64,000 bases of DNA, taken from positions 1 through 64,000 of the forward strand of contig NZ_JBELOI010000014.1 of assembly GCF_040276065.1 (NCBI RefSeq), written 5' to 3'. The position numbers and the translations under genes are program-made. Numbering within the stretch: position 1 is the stretch's first letter; each line of letters opens with the position of its first letter. Positions 23,059 to 31,984 of this stretch are shown in pieces. The DNA is from Castellaniella sp040276065 (GTDB lineage Bacteria > Pseudomonadota > Gammaproteobacteria > Burkholderiales > Burkholderiaceae_B). The notes under the pieces were generated by a model, which saw nothing but the letters and a program-made list of their open reading frames with translations, made no database searches and was not told where the DNA came from.

Positions 23059-23748
23059 TCATTTCCCTTTGACGTATTGCTGGACAGCGTCGGCCACGGC
23101 CGTGGTCCACGCATCGATCATGGGCTGCAGGCTGGCCAATTGGACGCCACCACGTCCCTGGGACGCATCGATTACGCGCTCTCCGGTGCCGCCGCGTACC
23201 CCGGCATAGAGCAGCTCGCCCGACACACTGTCGGTCACATGTGATTCGACGGCAATCGTGGCATCGCGTGGCAAGCCACCTTGTGCCACGGCTCTGGCGC
23301 CGGTCAAGGCCAGGGCGATGGGTACGAATTGATAGGCTTTCAGGGCCCGCGTTTCAGCCCCGACAGCGGTGATGGCGATGCGCACCTGGGCCACGCCCGG
23401 TCCGGCGCTGTCGACCAGCTTGATTTTCGCCCCCAGTTTCTGGCGCAACGACCGGTCCAGCTCTTTGCGGATCTGCGTCAATGCGTCCATCGAGACGTCA
23501 GCGCTGGACCGGGGCTCGGGGTAATACAGGATGGGGTCAAGCTTGATCGCGTGGTAGCGGGCCGGTGTAAAGTCCGGGCTCGCGTAGGCTAGCCGGTTGC
23601 TCTCTCCCGACACGGTGGCTTGCTGCAAGCGCGAGTAATCAGGCAAAAATCCGGATTGTTTCGGTGCGGGGGATGTTGCGCAGCCGGCCATCAGTGCCGC
23701 AATAGAGAGAGGTAGAAAAATATTGATCAATCGCTTTTTGTTGTGCAT
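23059..23748 (-). CDS. DUF3313-like outer-membrane lipoprotein
   Basis: 229 residues. Signal peptide with lipobox LMAGC, so lipid-anchored at about Cys22. The body (DYSRLQ, YASPDFTPARYHAIKLDP and VQVRIAITAVGAETRAL-type segments) resembles DUF3313 proteins. The C-terminus IDAWTTAVADAVQQYVKGK is predicted helical. Role unknown. It is convergent with the DUF2165 gene across a 120-base gap in which I see no strong terminator. Confidence 0.75.
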   Translation of the reverse strand: MHNKKRLINIFLPLSIAALMAGCATSPAPKQSGFLPDYSRLQQATVSGESNRLAYASPDFTPARYHAIKLDPILYYPEPRSSADVSMDALTQIRKELDRSLRQKLGAKIKLVDSAGPGVAQVRIAITAVGAETRALKAYQFVPIALALTGARAVAQGGLPRDATIAVESHVTDSVSGELLYAGVRGGTGERVIDASQGRGGVQLASLQPMIDAWTTAVADAVQQYVKGK

Positions 23749-23856
23749 GGCGTGATTCGATTGCCCTTGGGTATTTCTGTTTACGTGGGGAAACCAGGTG
23801 TGCTGTGCGGCACGCGTCTCTCCTGGACAACGCTGGCGTGACACGCGAGTTTACAG

Positions 23857-24930
23857 TCAAACCTCCCGCTCCACACCGCCGTCATGACCCAGCGAAGCGC
23901 TATCGATGACGAAGCGGTACTTCACATCGCCTTTGAGCATGCGTTCATAGGCGGTGTTGATTTCATCGGCGCGGATCATCTCGATATCCGCTACGACGCC
24001 GTGCTGGGCGCAGAAATCCAGCATCTCTTGCGTTTCTGGAATGCCGCCAATCAGTGAGCCCGCCAGGCTGCGGCGTTTGAGGATCAGGTTGAACACCCCG
24101 GGCGCGGGGTGCGGCGTGGCGGGTGCGCCCACCAGCGTCATCGTCCCGTCGCGCTTCAGCAGGTTGAAGAATGGATCCAGGTTGTGCGGTGCGGCCACGG
24201 TGTTGAGGATGAAATCCAGGCTCTTGGCGTGCGCGGCCATCTCGTCGGTGTTGCGTGAGACCACGACCTCATTGGCGCCCAGTGCCAGGGCCGCCTCGCG
24301 CTTGGAGTCGGATGTGGTGAATGCCACCACGTGTGCGCCCATGGCGTGGGCGAGCTTGATGCCCATGTGGCCCAGGCCGCCGATGCCGACCACGCCCACT
24401 CGGTGGCCCGGCCCCACTTTCCAGTGGCGCAAGGGCGAGTAGGTAGTGATGCCGGCACACAGCAGCGGCGCGACGGCGGCCAACTGTGCCTCGGGGTGGT
24501 GGATGCGCAGCACGTAGCGTTCATGCACCACGATCTGCTGCGAATAGCCGCCCAGCGTGTGGCCTGGCGCGTCCGGGGTGGAGCCGTTGTAGGTGCCGAC
24601 CATGTGGTCGCAGTAGTTTTCCAGTCCCTCCTCGCAATCGGCGCAGTGCTGGCAACTGTCGACGATGCAGCCCACGCCGACGAGGTCGCCCGGCTTGAAT
24701 CCGGAGACGTGCGATCCAATGGCCGATACGCGGCCCACGATTTCGTGGCCCGGCACGCAGGGATAGTGCGTTCCCGCCCATTCCGAGCGCACTTGATGAA
24801 GGTCGGAGTGGCACACGCCGCAGTAGGCAATGGCGATCTGCACGTCGTGCGCGCCGGGTGTGCGCCGCGTGATTTCCATCGATTCGAGGGGTTGGTCGCC
24901 CGCGCGGGCGCCGAAGGCTTTTATCGTCAC
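23857..24930 (-). CDS. zinc-dependent alcohol dehydrogenase (YahK/cinnamyl-alcohol type)
   Basis: 357 residues of the medium-chain dehydrogenase family. Catalytic zinc ligands in CGVCHSDLHQ and GHEIVG, structural zinc cluster CQHCADCEEGLENYC, and the nucleotide site VGIGGLGHMG. It reduces aldehydes or oxidises alcohols with NADP(H), probably for detoxification. No clear operon partner. Confidence 0.9.
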   Translation of the reverse strand: MTIKAFGARAGDQPLESMEITRRTPGAHDVQIAIAYCGVCHSDLHQVRSEWAGTHYPCVPGHEIVGRVSAIGSHVSGFKPGDLVGVGCIVDSCQHCADCEEGLENYCDHMVGTYNGSTPDAPGHTLGGYSQQIVVHERYVLRIHHPEAQLAAVAPLLCAGITTYSPLRHWKVGPGHRVGVVGIGGLGHMGIKLAHAMGAHVVAFTTSDSKREAALALGANEVVVSRNTDEMAAHAKSLDFILNTVAAPHNLDPFFNLLKRDGTMTLVGAPATPHPAPGVFNLILKRRSLAGSLIGGIPETQEMLDFCAQHGVVADIEMIRADEINTAYERMLKGDVKYRFVIDSASLGHDGGVEREV

Positions 24931-25081
24931 GATGAGCTTCCTTTGTGAGGGTCACAAAATCGGCGATGGGCGGCGGGTCTGCCGCCATCGATCAGGTCGG
25001 CCATGGTCCATATCCATGCCACCCATGGTGTCAATGATAATACCGAACCCCGGCGGGCTGCGCTGTCCTTGGCGAGGTCTG

Positions 25082-26203
25082 TCAGTGCGGATAGCGCAGG
25101 ATCGCCGCAAGCTCATGGTCGCCGGGGATGTCTTTCTTTCTGACCCCCAGCACCGTTGCGCCACTGGCAAATGCACGAGCGGTGATCTCGTCGATGATGT
25201 CATAGGCCTTGGCATCGTCTTTATCCACGAAGGACACCGCACCCGTTTCGTCGTCGACGAAACCCGCGGCCACGGCGTCGATGTCGACCAGGAGCGTCTG
25301 GATCGCGCCGGCCGTCGCCGCGCGCGCCGCGTCGGAGATGTCCGTTGTGCCGCGGCGTTCCCCCGCCCGCTTGTCGAACAGCGCCTTGATGTCGGCGACC
25401 TGCCGGGCATAGGCGTTGTCGAGGATCGGCCGCGCCCGCGCGGTCAGTTCGGCTTCGCTCAGATGATCGGGGCTGTCCGCGATCGTCTCGGGCAGCAGCG
25501 CCGGGTAGGAGCAGGTTTGTTTGAACAGGTCCGCGATCCGCCCCGTTGCTGCCAAGACCAGCGGGGTTTCGCGGCCGGCGAGGATCGGCCGCAGCGCCGC
25601 GTCAACCTGGCGGACATACTGCTGGAGCCGGACGTTGTGGCCTTCCATGGCGTGGATGCGACCGCTGAAAGCACGTTCGCTGTTTGGGGCGCGGCCCACC
25701 GATGAGGCCATATCCTTGGGCAGTTCCAGCACTACGATTTCGGAGGCGGGCTGGTCGGCATTCAGTTCAAACAGACGCGCGGAATTTTCTGACAGGGCGA
25801 GGATGAACGCCGAGTGCGGGAAGGTGACTGCGCGAAACAACGGCTTGAGATGATATCGGTCGGAGACCTGCACCGTGGACACCAGGTCGTTTGCAAGCCG
25901 GTAGGTGCGGATGCTGTCCGGTGTCGAGAACACGGCCAGGCTGTTCGCCTGGAAGCGCCAGAACTCATCGTCGTCCAGGAGGTTGTTGAGTCCGTCGAGC
26001 AGCGCGCTCAGGCGCCGTTTGTCAAATGCCGCCGCCTCGAGCTGCGTTTGCGCTTCTTTGATGAGGTTTCCCATCTGGATGCGGGACGCCTGAACGTCTT
26101 GCGTCACTGGGGTTGTTTTCAAATATATTGAGACGCAGGCATCGGCTCGCTGGTTGGCGAGTAGAGAAAATTCGTTTCGGGTCGGAATGTCGACATAGAG
26201 CAT
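25082..26203 (-). CDS. baeRF-type protein (bacterial eRF1/Dom34-like)
   Basis: 373 residues resembling bacterial archaeo-eukaryotic release-factor homologues (baeRF family 3/11 type): start DIPTRNEFSLLANQR, VSIYLKTTPVTQD, then the SDRYHLKPLFRAV and FILALSENSARLFEL segments. The C-terminal part carries the eRF1 domain-3-like LVDIDAVAAGFVDDETG. The group is thought to act on stalled or idle ribosomes, but this member is uncharacterised. It stands alone between alcohol dehydrogenase and LysR. Confidence 0.65.
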   Translation of the reverse strand: MLYVDIPTRNEFSLLANQRADACVSIYLKTTPVTQDVQASRIQMGNLIKEAQTQLEAAAFDKRRLSALLDGLNNLLDDDEFWRFQANSLAVFSTPDSIRTYRLANDLVSTVQVSDRYHLKPLFRAVTFPHSAFILALSENSARLFELNADQPASEIVVLELPKDMASSVGRAPNSERAFSGRIHAMEGHNVRLQQYVRQVDAALRPILAGRETPLVLAATGRIADLFKQTCSYPALLPETIADSPDHLSEAELTARARPILDNAYARQVADIKALFDKRAGERRGTTDISDAARAATAGAIQTLLVDIDAVAAGFVDDETGAVSFVDKDDAKAYDIIDEITARAFASGATVLGVRKKDIPGDHELAAILRYPH

Positions 26204-26250
26204 AGTGGTTTCCTTTTTGAATGTCCGGGTTTTCGCCCGGTACCGATGTG

Positions 26251-27183
26251 CTAGTAAGCCGCACCGGCCCTCAGGGCCTCATTGTTTTGCTCGCGGGCTT
26301 GTTCGACCAGGTAGTCCAGAAACACCCGCGAGCGCTGTGGAACGAATTTACGGCTGGGCATGGCCGCATACATCGCGAGCCGCCCCGTAATCCAAGGGTT
26401 CAGCACCCTGACCATCTCACCTCGGGCGAGATACGGCGCGACGATGTCGAGTGATATCGAGGTGATGCCGGCGCCATCCAGCGTGGCCCGAAGCAGGGTG
26501 TCGGTGTGGTTGGCGAGCAGCACCGGATCGACGTTTACTTCGACCCGGTCGGTCGGGTTGAGCTCGCGCCACATGCTCCAGGCATTCAAGGGCTCGCCTG
26601 TCTTCTTGAGGCGCAGGCATTCGTGTTGATTCAGCTCCTCGGGTTGTGTCGGCGTGCCCCGTCGCGCCACATAGCCTGGAGATGCAACGAGCACCACGTC
26701 GGACTCGATGACCTTGCGGGCGACGATATCGGCGTTGAAGCTGACATCGACGCCAAGCAGCGTAATGTCGTAGTCCTCGATGGGCGGGTCCCGATAGGTT
26801 TCGACGTCGATGTCGATCACGATGCCGGGATGTCGTTGACGGAAGCCAGACAATAAGGGCGCAATCACGTAGCTCGCCAGCACCGGCTGTGTATGCACGC
26901 GCAGACGGCCGGCGAGCTCGTGGGTATGGGCGCTGGCCATTGCGTCCGCCTCGTCCACGTCCTGGAGAATCTGGCGAACGCGCGCCAGGTAGGCTTCCCC
27001 GGCCTCGGTCAGCGCCACTTTCCGCGTGGTGCGCTGAAAGAGCCTGGTTCCGAGCAGTGTTTCGAGCTCGGCCACCAGGCGGGTCGCCACAGGCGGCGAC
27101 ATATCCAGCGCGCGCGCCGCCGCGGCAAATCCGCCTTCGCTGGCCACTCGCTCGAAAATTTGCATTGCGCGTAAGCGATCCAT
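26251..27183 (-). CDS. LysR-family transcriptional regulator
   Basis: 310 residues. N-terminal winged helix with FERVASEGGFAAAARALDMSPPVATRLVAELE, then a LysR substrate-binding domain (RLRVHTQPVLASYVIAPLL). It is divergent from the cytochrome b561/YceI operon, separated by an AT-rich control region with paired inverted repeats, so it probably controls itself and perhaps that operon. Confidence 0.9.
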   Translation of the reverse strand: MDRLRAMQIFERVASEGGFAAAARALDMSPPVATRLVAELETLLGTRLFQRTTRKVALTEAGEAYLARVRQILQDVDEADAMASAHTHELAGRLRVHTQPVLASYVIAPLLSGFRQRHPGIVIDIDVETYRDPPIEDYDITLLGVDVSFNADIVARKVIESDVVLVASPGYVARRGTPTQPEELNQHECLRLKKTGEPLNAWSMWRELNPTDRVEVNVDPVLLANHTDTLLRATLDGAGITSISLDIVAPYLARGEMVRVLNPWITGRLAMYAAMPSRKFVPQRSRVFLDYLVEQAREQNNEALRAGAAY

Positions 27184-27204
27184 AGCTCACCCATTCGTTA
27201 TAAT

Positions 27205-27258
27205 TTCTAATTTAGGAATAATATATGTTATATTAGCATATTTATTCTATTAATAGAA
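27205..27258. promoter_or_regulatory. paired inverted repeats upstream of lysR
   Basis: TTCTAATTTAGGAA (27205-27218) and TTCTATTAATAGAA (27245-27258) have centres exactly 40 bases apart, in the AT-rich region beside the LysR start codon. The second is a perfect palindrome. LysR proteins typically bind two such sites on one DNA face. Confidence 0.5.
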
Positions 27259-27517
27259 ATCTTTAAAGTATCTGCATCAATGGAACGAAAGGTAGGCAAT
27301 TCATCGAACATCGCCATGAGTAAAGCATTTGAAATGCTTGGTTTGCGGCCTGGCAACTAGAAAGGATGCCGGATGATTGCGCTAATTGTTTCGTTTGTGG
27401 AAATAAGAAGAGGTTGGTCGAATGTTTTTCTCTGTATTTATTTCTAATAGGGGTTTTGTGACAAGAAAGGCGAGGCCTTTCCAGGCAGGCACTCGGGCGT
27501 TTTCCCGGCAGAGGGCC
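27259..27517. other. remaining intergenic region before cytochrome b561
   Basis: It contains a 17-base inverted repeat AAGCATTTGAAATGCTT (27323-27339) and an AAGAGG near 27408 that could serve an alternative upstream start (27422) of the cytochrome gene. No other gene is seen. Confidence 0.5.
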
Positions 27518-28069
27518 ATGCGTGCGGGCCCGCGCTATACGCGCACGGCGATCTTTCTGCACTGGCTGGTTGGGCTCGGCCTGATGGGGACTTTTGCGCT
27601 GGGCTTTTACATGGAAGGGTTGCCCCTGTCGCCCAATAAACTGCAACTGTATTCTTGGCACAAATGGGCGGGAATGGCGTTGCTGGCGCTTGCCGTGGTG
27701 CGTCTGGCGTGGCGCATGAGTCATCCCGCACCCGATCTGCCGCTGTCCATGGGGCCCTTGGCTCGCCTCGCGGCGCATGCCGGACACTGGGTGCTTTATG
27801 CCTTGATGATCGTGGTTCCGCTGAGCGGTTGGCTCATGAGCTCGGCGCAGGGCGTTCCCGTCGTGTGGTTCGGGGTTCTGCCCCTGCCTGACTTGGTGCC
27901 AAAGAGCGCGGCCCTGGGGGTTACGCTCAAAGACGCCCATGCTCTGTTGAACTATGTGCTGTTGGCGGCGGTTGTTGGGCATGTCGGTGCCGCTGCGCAT
28001 CACCATTTTGTCAAGAAGGACACGATCATGACCCGCATGCTGCCGTTAGTCGACAGGAAGTCCTCGTGA
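27518..28069 (+). CDS. cytochrome b561
   Basis: 183 residues from the ATG at 27518, four membrane helices. Heme-ligand-type histidines appear in TAIFLHWLVG, YSWHKWAGM, HAGHWVLYAL and NYVLLAAVVGHVGAA. It carries electrons in the inner membrane. An ATG at 27422 with a plausible AAGAGG would add 32 basic residues; family members normally start close to RYTRTAIxLHW. The stop overlaps the next start in GTGA. Confidence 0.85.
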   Translation: MRAGPRYTRTAIFLHWLVGLGLMGTFALGFYMEGLPLSPNKLQLYSWHKWAGMALLALAVVRLAWRMSHPAPDLPLSMGPLARLAAHAGHWVLYALMIVVPLSGWLMSSAQGVPVVWFGVLPLPDLVPKSAALGVTLKDAHALLNYVLLAAVVGHVGAAAHHHFVKKDTIMTRMLPLVDRKSS

Positions 28070-28638
28070 AATCCAATATTTTGCGTCCGGCCGCACTCGC
28101 CGCCGCTTTGAGCCTAAGCCTTTTGAGTAGCGCACATGCGCTCGAGTACACCGCGCTCGATAGCGAGGCCAGCAGGGTGACCTTTGGCTATCGCCAGATG
28201 AACGTCAAGATGGACGGCAGTTTCGGCGAGCTGAAAGCCCAGTCGCTGAGCTTTGATCCGGCCAACCCGGAGGCGGCCACGATTGCCATCGAAGTCTCGT
28301 TGGCCAGCATCGATGCCGGTTATGCCGAAGCAAACGCCGAATTGGAAAAGGAGGAATGGCTGGCGTTGAGCGCGCATCCGCTCGCCACGTTTACCTCAAG
28401 CAAGGTGGCCGCCCTGGGTGATAACCGTTACCAGGTGACGGGCGATCTGTCGATCAAGGGCGTCACTAAGGAAGTGGCGGCGCCCTTTACCTTTAAAGAG
28501 GACGGGGACTCCGGCGTCTTCGAGGGCGGCTTTACGTTCCAGCGCGCCGATTTCGGCGTCGGCGAGGGTCAATGGAAGAATTTCGGCATCGTCGCCAATG
28601 ACATCCACATCGGTTTTCGCGTCGTCGCCACGCCGTAG
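28066..28638 (+). CDS. YceI-family periplasmic protein (first copy)
   Basis: 190 residues with signal peptide (AALAAALSLSLLSSAHA). YceI lipocalin-like barrel, thought to bind isoprenoid quinones or similar amphiphiles: VTFGYRQMNVKMDGSFGELKA, GDLSIKGVTKEVAAPF, FQRADFGVGEGQW. Translationally coupled to cytochrome b561, so binding a quinone-like partner is plausible. Confidence 0.88.
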   Translation: MKSNILRPAALAAALSLSLLSSAHALEYTALDSEASRVTFGYRQMNVKMDGSFGELKAQSLSFDPANPEAATIAIEVSLASIDAGYAEANAELEKEEWLALSAHPLATFTSSKVAALGDNRYQVTGDLSIKGVTKEVAAPFTFKEDGDSGVFEGGFTFQRADFGVGEGQWKNFGIVANDIHIGFRVVATP

Positions 28639-28692
28639 CGAAACCGTCGTTCCCAAGCACCTTCTACCTGTTTTTCGACTATAGGATTCACT

Positions 28693-29262
28693 ATGAAAAA
28701 GACACTCATCGCCGCGGCATTCGCCGCTTTCGTTGCCGGTCAGGCCGTGGCCGCCCCGCAGGCCTATGTGGTGGATTCCAGCCATACGTTTCCGCGTTTC
28801 TCGTATGACCACCTGGGTTTGTCCAAGCAGATTCTGCGTTTTAACCAGACGAGCGGCACCGTGGTGTTGGACAAGGCGGCCAAGAATGCCCAGGTGGATG
28901 TCACCATCGACATGACCTCGGTGAGCACCGGCTTCAAAGATTTCGATGGTCACATCCAAGGCGTGGACTTCCTGGATACCGCCCAGTTTCCGACGGCCAC
29001 CTTCAAGTCCGTCAAAGTGGTGTTCGACGGCGACAAGCCCGCCAGCATCGAGGGCGACTTGACCATCAAGGGCGTGACCAAGCCGGTGACGCTGACCGTC
29101 ACGTCGTTCTTCAATGGCCCGCACCCGATGCTGAAGAAGGACGCCATCGGCGCCAATGCCACGGCGGTGATTTCGCGCAGCGCATTCAATGCCGGAATGT
29201 TCGCACCCGCGGTCAGCGACGCGGTCACGCTCGATATCGCGCTGGAAGCCGTGATCGAGTAA
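28693..29262 (+). CDS. YceI-family periplasmic protein (second copy)
   Basis: 189 residues with signal peptide (TLIAAAFAAFVAGQAVA). YceI motifs YVVDSSHTFPRFSYDHLG, GDLTIKGVTKPVTLTV and AVISRSAFNAGMF are clear. It diverges from the first copy in most positions, so the duplication is old or the two were acquired separately; the partners may bind different ligands. Confidence 0.9.
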   Translation: MKKTLIAAAFAAFVAGQAVAAPQAYVVDSSHTFPRFSYDHLGLSKQILRFNQTSGTVVLDKAAKNAQVDVTIDMTSVSTGFKDFDGHIQGVDFLDTAQFPTATFKSVKVVFDGDKPASIEGDLTIKGVTKPVTLTVTSFFNGPHPMLKKDAIGANATAVISRSAFNAGMFAPAVSDAVTLDIALEAVIE

Positions 29263-29344
29263 GCACGCACGATTTCACGGAGCCGGGCCGTGAATGGGTG
29301 GACAATTCACAGACATACCCGGCCTCGCAAGGCAAGGAAAAGAC

Positions 29345-30349
29345 ATGGGACTTCTCATTGACGGCAAATGGCACGACCAGTGGTATGACACGAGCAGCAC
29401 GGGTGGACGCTTTGTGCGCAGCGACACGCAGTTCCGCCATTGGATCACCCCTGATGGCAGCGCGGGCCCGACCGGCGCCGGGGGTTTCCAGGCCGAAGCC
29501 GGCCGCTACCATTTGTATGTTTCCCTGGCGTGCCCCTGGGCGCACCGCGTGCTGATCATGCGGGTGCTCAAGGGCCTGGAAAAAATGATTGGTGTATCGG
29601 TGGTCAATCCGTATATGGGTGAGTGCGGCTGGACGTTCGAGCCCGGCGCGGGCGTGCTTGCCGACCCCGTCGGCCAGGCGCAATACCTGTATCAGGTCTA
29701 TTTGCGGGCACAGCATGATTACAGTGGGCGCGTCACCGTCCCGGTGTTATGGGATCTGCAACGCAACACGATCGTCAATAATGAGTCCTCGGAAATCATC
29801 CGCATGCTCAATTCGGCTTTCGATGGCATCGGTGCCAGAGAGGGCGATTACGCGCCGGCGGACCTGCTGCCACGGATCGACGCCGTCAATGCCGAAATCT
29901 ACGATGCCGTCAATAATGGCGTCTATAAGGTCGGCTTTGCCACGACGCAGGAGGTCTACAAGCAGGAAGTCGGCAAGCTGTTCGCCTCCCTCGATCAGCT
30001 CGAAAACACGCTCGGCCTGCAGCTTTATCTGCTGGGCGATCGCCTCACCGAGGCCGACTGGCGGCTGTTCACGACGCTGATCCGCTTCGACGCTGTCTAC
30101 CACGGGCATTTCAAATGCAATCTGCGGCGTCTGGCCGACTACAAGAACCTCTGGAGCTACACGCGCGAGCTTTACCAGTGGCAGGGCGTGGCGGACACCG
30201 TGAACTTTGATCACATCAAGCAGCATTACTACCGCAGTCACCACAGCATCAATCCCAACGGCATCGTGCCGCTGGGCCCCGTTCTTGATCTGCACCGGGC
30301 ATCCGATCGCGCCGTGCCCGCGGCACGGATCCAGGCTGAAATCATCTAA
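29345..30349 (+). CDS. glutathionyl-hydroquinone reductase (YqjG/Xi-class GST)
   Basis: 334 residues. The N-terminal thioredoxin fold has the catalytic Cys in LACPWAHRVLIMR; NNESSEIIRMLNSAFD and the C-terminal GST helical domain (DWRLFTTLIRFDAVYHGHFKCN) follow. It reduces glutathionyl-hydroquinones with glutathione. The ATG at 29345 gives the standard start GLLIDGKWHDQWYDT. Followed closely by pirin, a frequent partner. Confidence 0.9.
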   Translation: MGLLIDGKWHDQWYDTSSTGGRFVRSDTQFRHWITPDGSAGPTGAGGFQAEAGRYHLYVSLACPWAHRVLIMRVLKGLEKMIGVSVVNPYMGECGWTFEPGAGVLADPVGQAQYLYQVYLRAQHDYSGRVTVPVLWDLQRNTIVNNESSEIIRMLNSAFDGIGAREGDYAPADLLPRIDAVNAEIYDAVNNGVYKVGFATTQEVYKQEVGKLFASLDQLENTLGLQLYLLGDRLTEADWRLFTTLIRFDAVYHGHFKCNLRRLADYKNLWSYTRELYQWQGVADTVNFDHIKQHYYRSHHSINPNGIVPLGPVLDLHRASDRAVPAARIQAEII

Positions 30350-30360
30350 GAGGGAACATC

Positions 30361-31062
30361 ATGCTGGAAATCCGAAAAAGCGCAGACCGTGGTGTGGCCG
30401 AGCATGGCTGGTTGAGCTCCCGTCATTCGTTTTCATTCGCGAATTACTATGACCCCAAGCACGTGGGCTTTGGTCCGCTGCTGGTCATCAACGAAGACCG
30501 GGTGCAGCCCGGCCGCGGGTTCGGGGCGCATGGCCATCGCGATATGGAGATCATCTCCTATGTGCTGGATGGCGCGCTGGAGCACAAGGACAGCATGGGC
30601 ACCGGCTCCGTGATCCGCTATGGCCATGTCCAGCGCATGAGCGCCGGCACCGGCGTGGTGCACAGCGAATTCAATCATTCGCACGACGAGCCCGTCCATT
30701 TCCTGCAAATCTGGATTCGGCCCAATGCGCAGGGCATCGAGCCCGGCTATGAGGAAAAGTATTTCGAGCCGGCCGGCAAGGCGCGGCAATGGCGGCTCAT
30801 CGCCTCACCCGACGGCCGCGACGATTCGGTACTCATCCACCAGGATGCGCAGATATATGCCTCGATCCTGGATGGCGAGGATAGGCTGGAGTACACCTTT
30901 CCTGATTCGCGTTGCGGCTACCTGCATGTGGTTCGCGGGGCCGTGGCGCTCAATGGCCTGGCGCTGAGCGCGGGCGATGCGGCCAAGCTCGTGAATGAAA
31001 GGCAGGTGACCGTATCGGATGCGGGCAGGGCCGAAATCCTGCTGTTCGACCTGCCGATATAG
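30361..31062 (+). CDS. pirin-family bicupin protein
   Basis: 233 residues, short YhaK-type pirin. The metal-binding motif is FGAHGHRDMEIISYVLDGALEH with GTGVVHSEFNHS. Similar proteins have quercetin 2,3-dioxygenase activity or bind regulators. GAGGG precedes the ATG. Eleven bases separate it from the glutathionyl-hydroquinone reductase gene. Confidence 0.9.
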   Translation: MLEIRKSADRGVAEHGWLSSRHSFSFANYYDPKHVGFGPLLVINEDRVQPGRGFGAHGHRDMEIISYVLDGALEHKDSMGTGSVIRYGHVQRMSAGTGVVHSEFNHSHDEPVHFLQIWIRPNAQGIEPGYEEKYFEPAGKARQWRLIASPDGRDDSVLIHQDAQIYASILDGEDRLEYTFPDSRCGYLHVVRGAVALNGLALSAGDAAKLVNERQVTVSDAGRAEILLFDLPI

Positions 31063-31074
31063 TGGGCGCCGCGC

Positions 31075-31968
31075 TTACCCCCCGCGTCCCGCGTCCCCGC
31101 GCAGGAACCGGTACTCGCGCCCGAACCCCTCGGGCTTGTAGATCAGCAGCAGGATCAGCGCCAGGCCGATGAGGATCAGCCGCAGGGCGGCAAGTTGATG
31201 CGGCGCGAGCCACGAGATGGCGTCGTCGAGAAAGCGCGTGCCTTCGATCAGGACGACGACTGTCAGGCTGCTGACCAGCACCCCGCGATGGCTGCCACGG
31301 CCGGCGAGGATGACCAGCATGAAGGCCGATGCCGTCATGGCGATGTTGAATTGCGTGGGGTCGATGTATTGGTAGTAGAACGCGTGCAGACAGCCGGCGA
31401 TGCCCAGGGCCGCGCCGCCCAGCGCGAACAGCCGCAGCCGCGCGCCCAGCACGTTTTTGCCCAAGGTCTCGGCCACCAGGGGATCGTCGCGCAAGGCGCG
31501 TGCGGTGCGGCCCAGCGGCGAGCGGGACACGATCTCGAGGACGGCGAACACCAGGGCCAGGCCGGCCAGCGCGAACACGAGCATGCCGGCATCGCTCGGA
31601 AACGGCCTCGGAATGCCGGGGATGCCGATACTGCCGCGGGTGAGCCATTCCTCGTTGTTGACAATCAGCTTCACGCTTTCGGCAAAGGCCAGGGTGACGA
31701 TTGCGAAATAGTCGTCATCCAGGCGCAGGGAAATCAGGCTGACCAGGGCGCAGACGGTGGTGGTCAACACGATGGACGCCAGCACGGCCTGCCACGGCGC
31801 CCAGCCCATCTGCGTGGTCAGCAGGGCGCAGGCGTAGGCGCCCACCATGTAGAAGCCGAACAAGCCGAAGTTGACCAGCCCGGTCATGCCCCACTGGATG
31901 TTGAGGGCGAGGCCGGCCACGCCGGCGATGACCGCGATGGTGAGCAGGGACAGCAGGTAGCTCGTCAT
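31075..31968 (-). CDS. livM: branched-chain amino-acid-type ABC permease LivM
   Basis: 297 residues, eight or nine membrane segments, start TSYLLSLLTIAVIAGVAGLALNIQWGMTGLVNFG (family-typical, split here only by description). Cytoplasmic loop SRSPLGRTARALRDDPLVAETLGKN is conserved. Last gene of the LIV operon; its end converges with pirin 12 bases away. Confidence 0.9.
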   Translation of the reverse strand: MTSYLLSLLTIAVIAGVAGLALNIQWGMTGLVNFGLFGFYMVGAYACALLTTQMGWAPWQAVLASIVLTTTVCALVSLISLRLDDDYFAIVTLAFAESVKLIVNNEEWLTRGSIGIPGIPRPFPSDAGMLVFALAGLALVFAVLEIVSRSPLGRTARALRDDPLVAETLGKNVLGARLRLFALGGAALGIAGCLHAFYYQYIDPTQFNIAMTASAFMLVILAGRGSHRGVLVSSLTVVVLIEGTRFLDDAISWLAPHQLAALRLILIGLALILLLIYKPEGFGREYRFLRGDAGRGG

Positions 31969-31984
31969 GGGATTTCCTTCCCGT

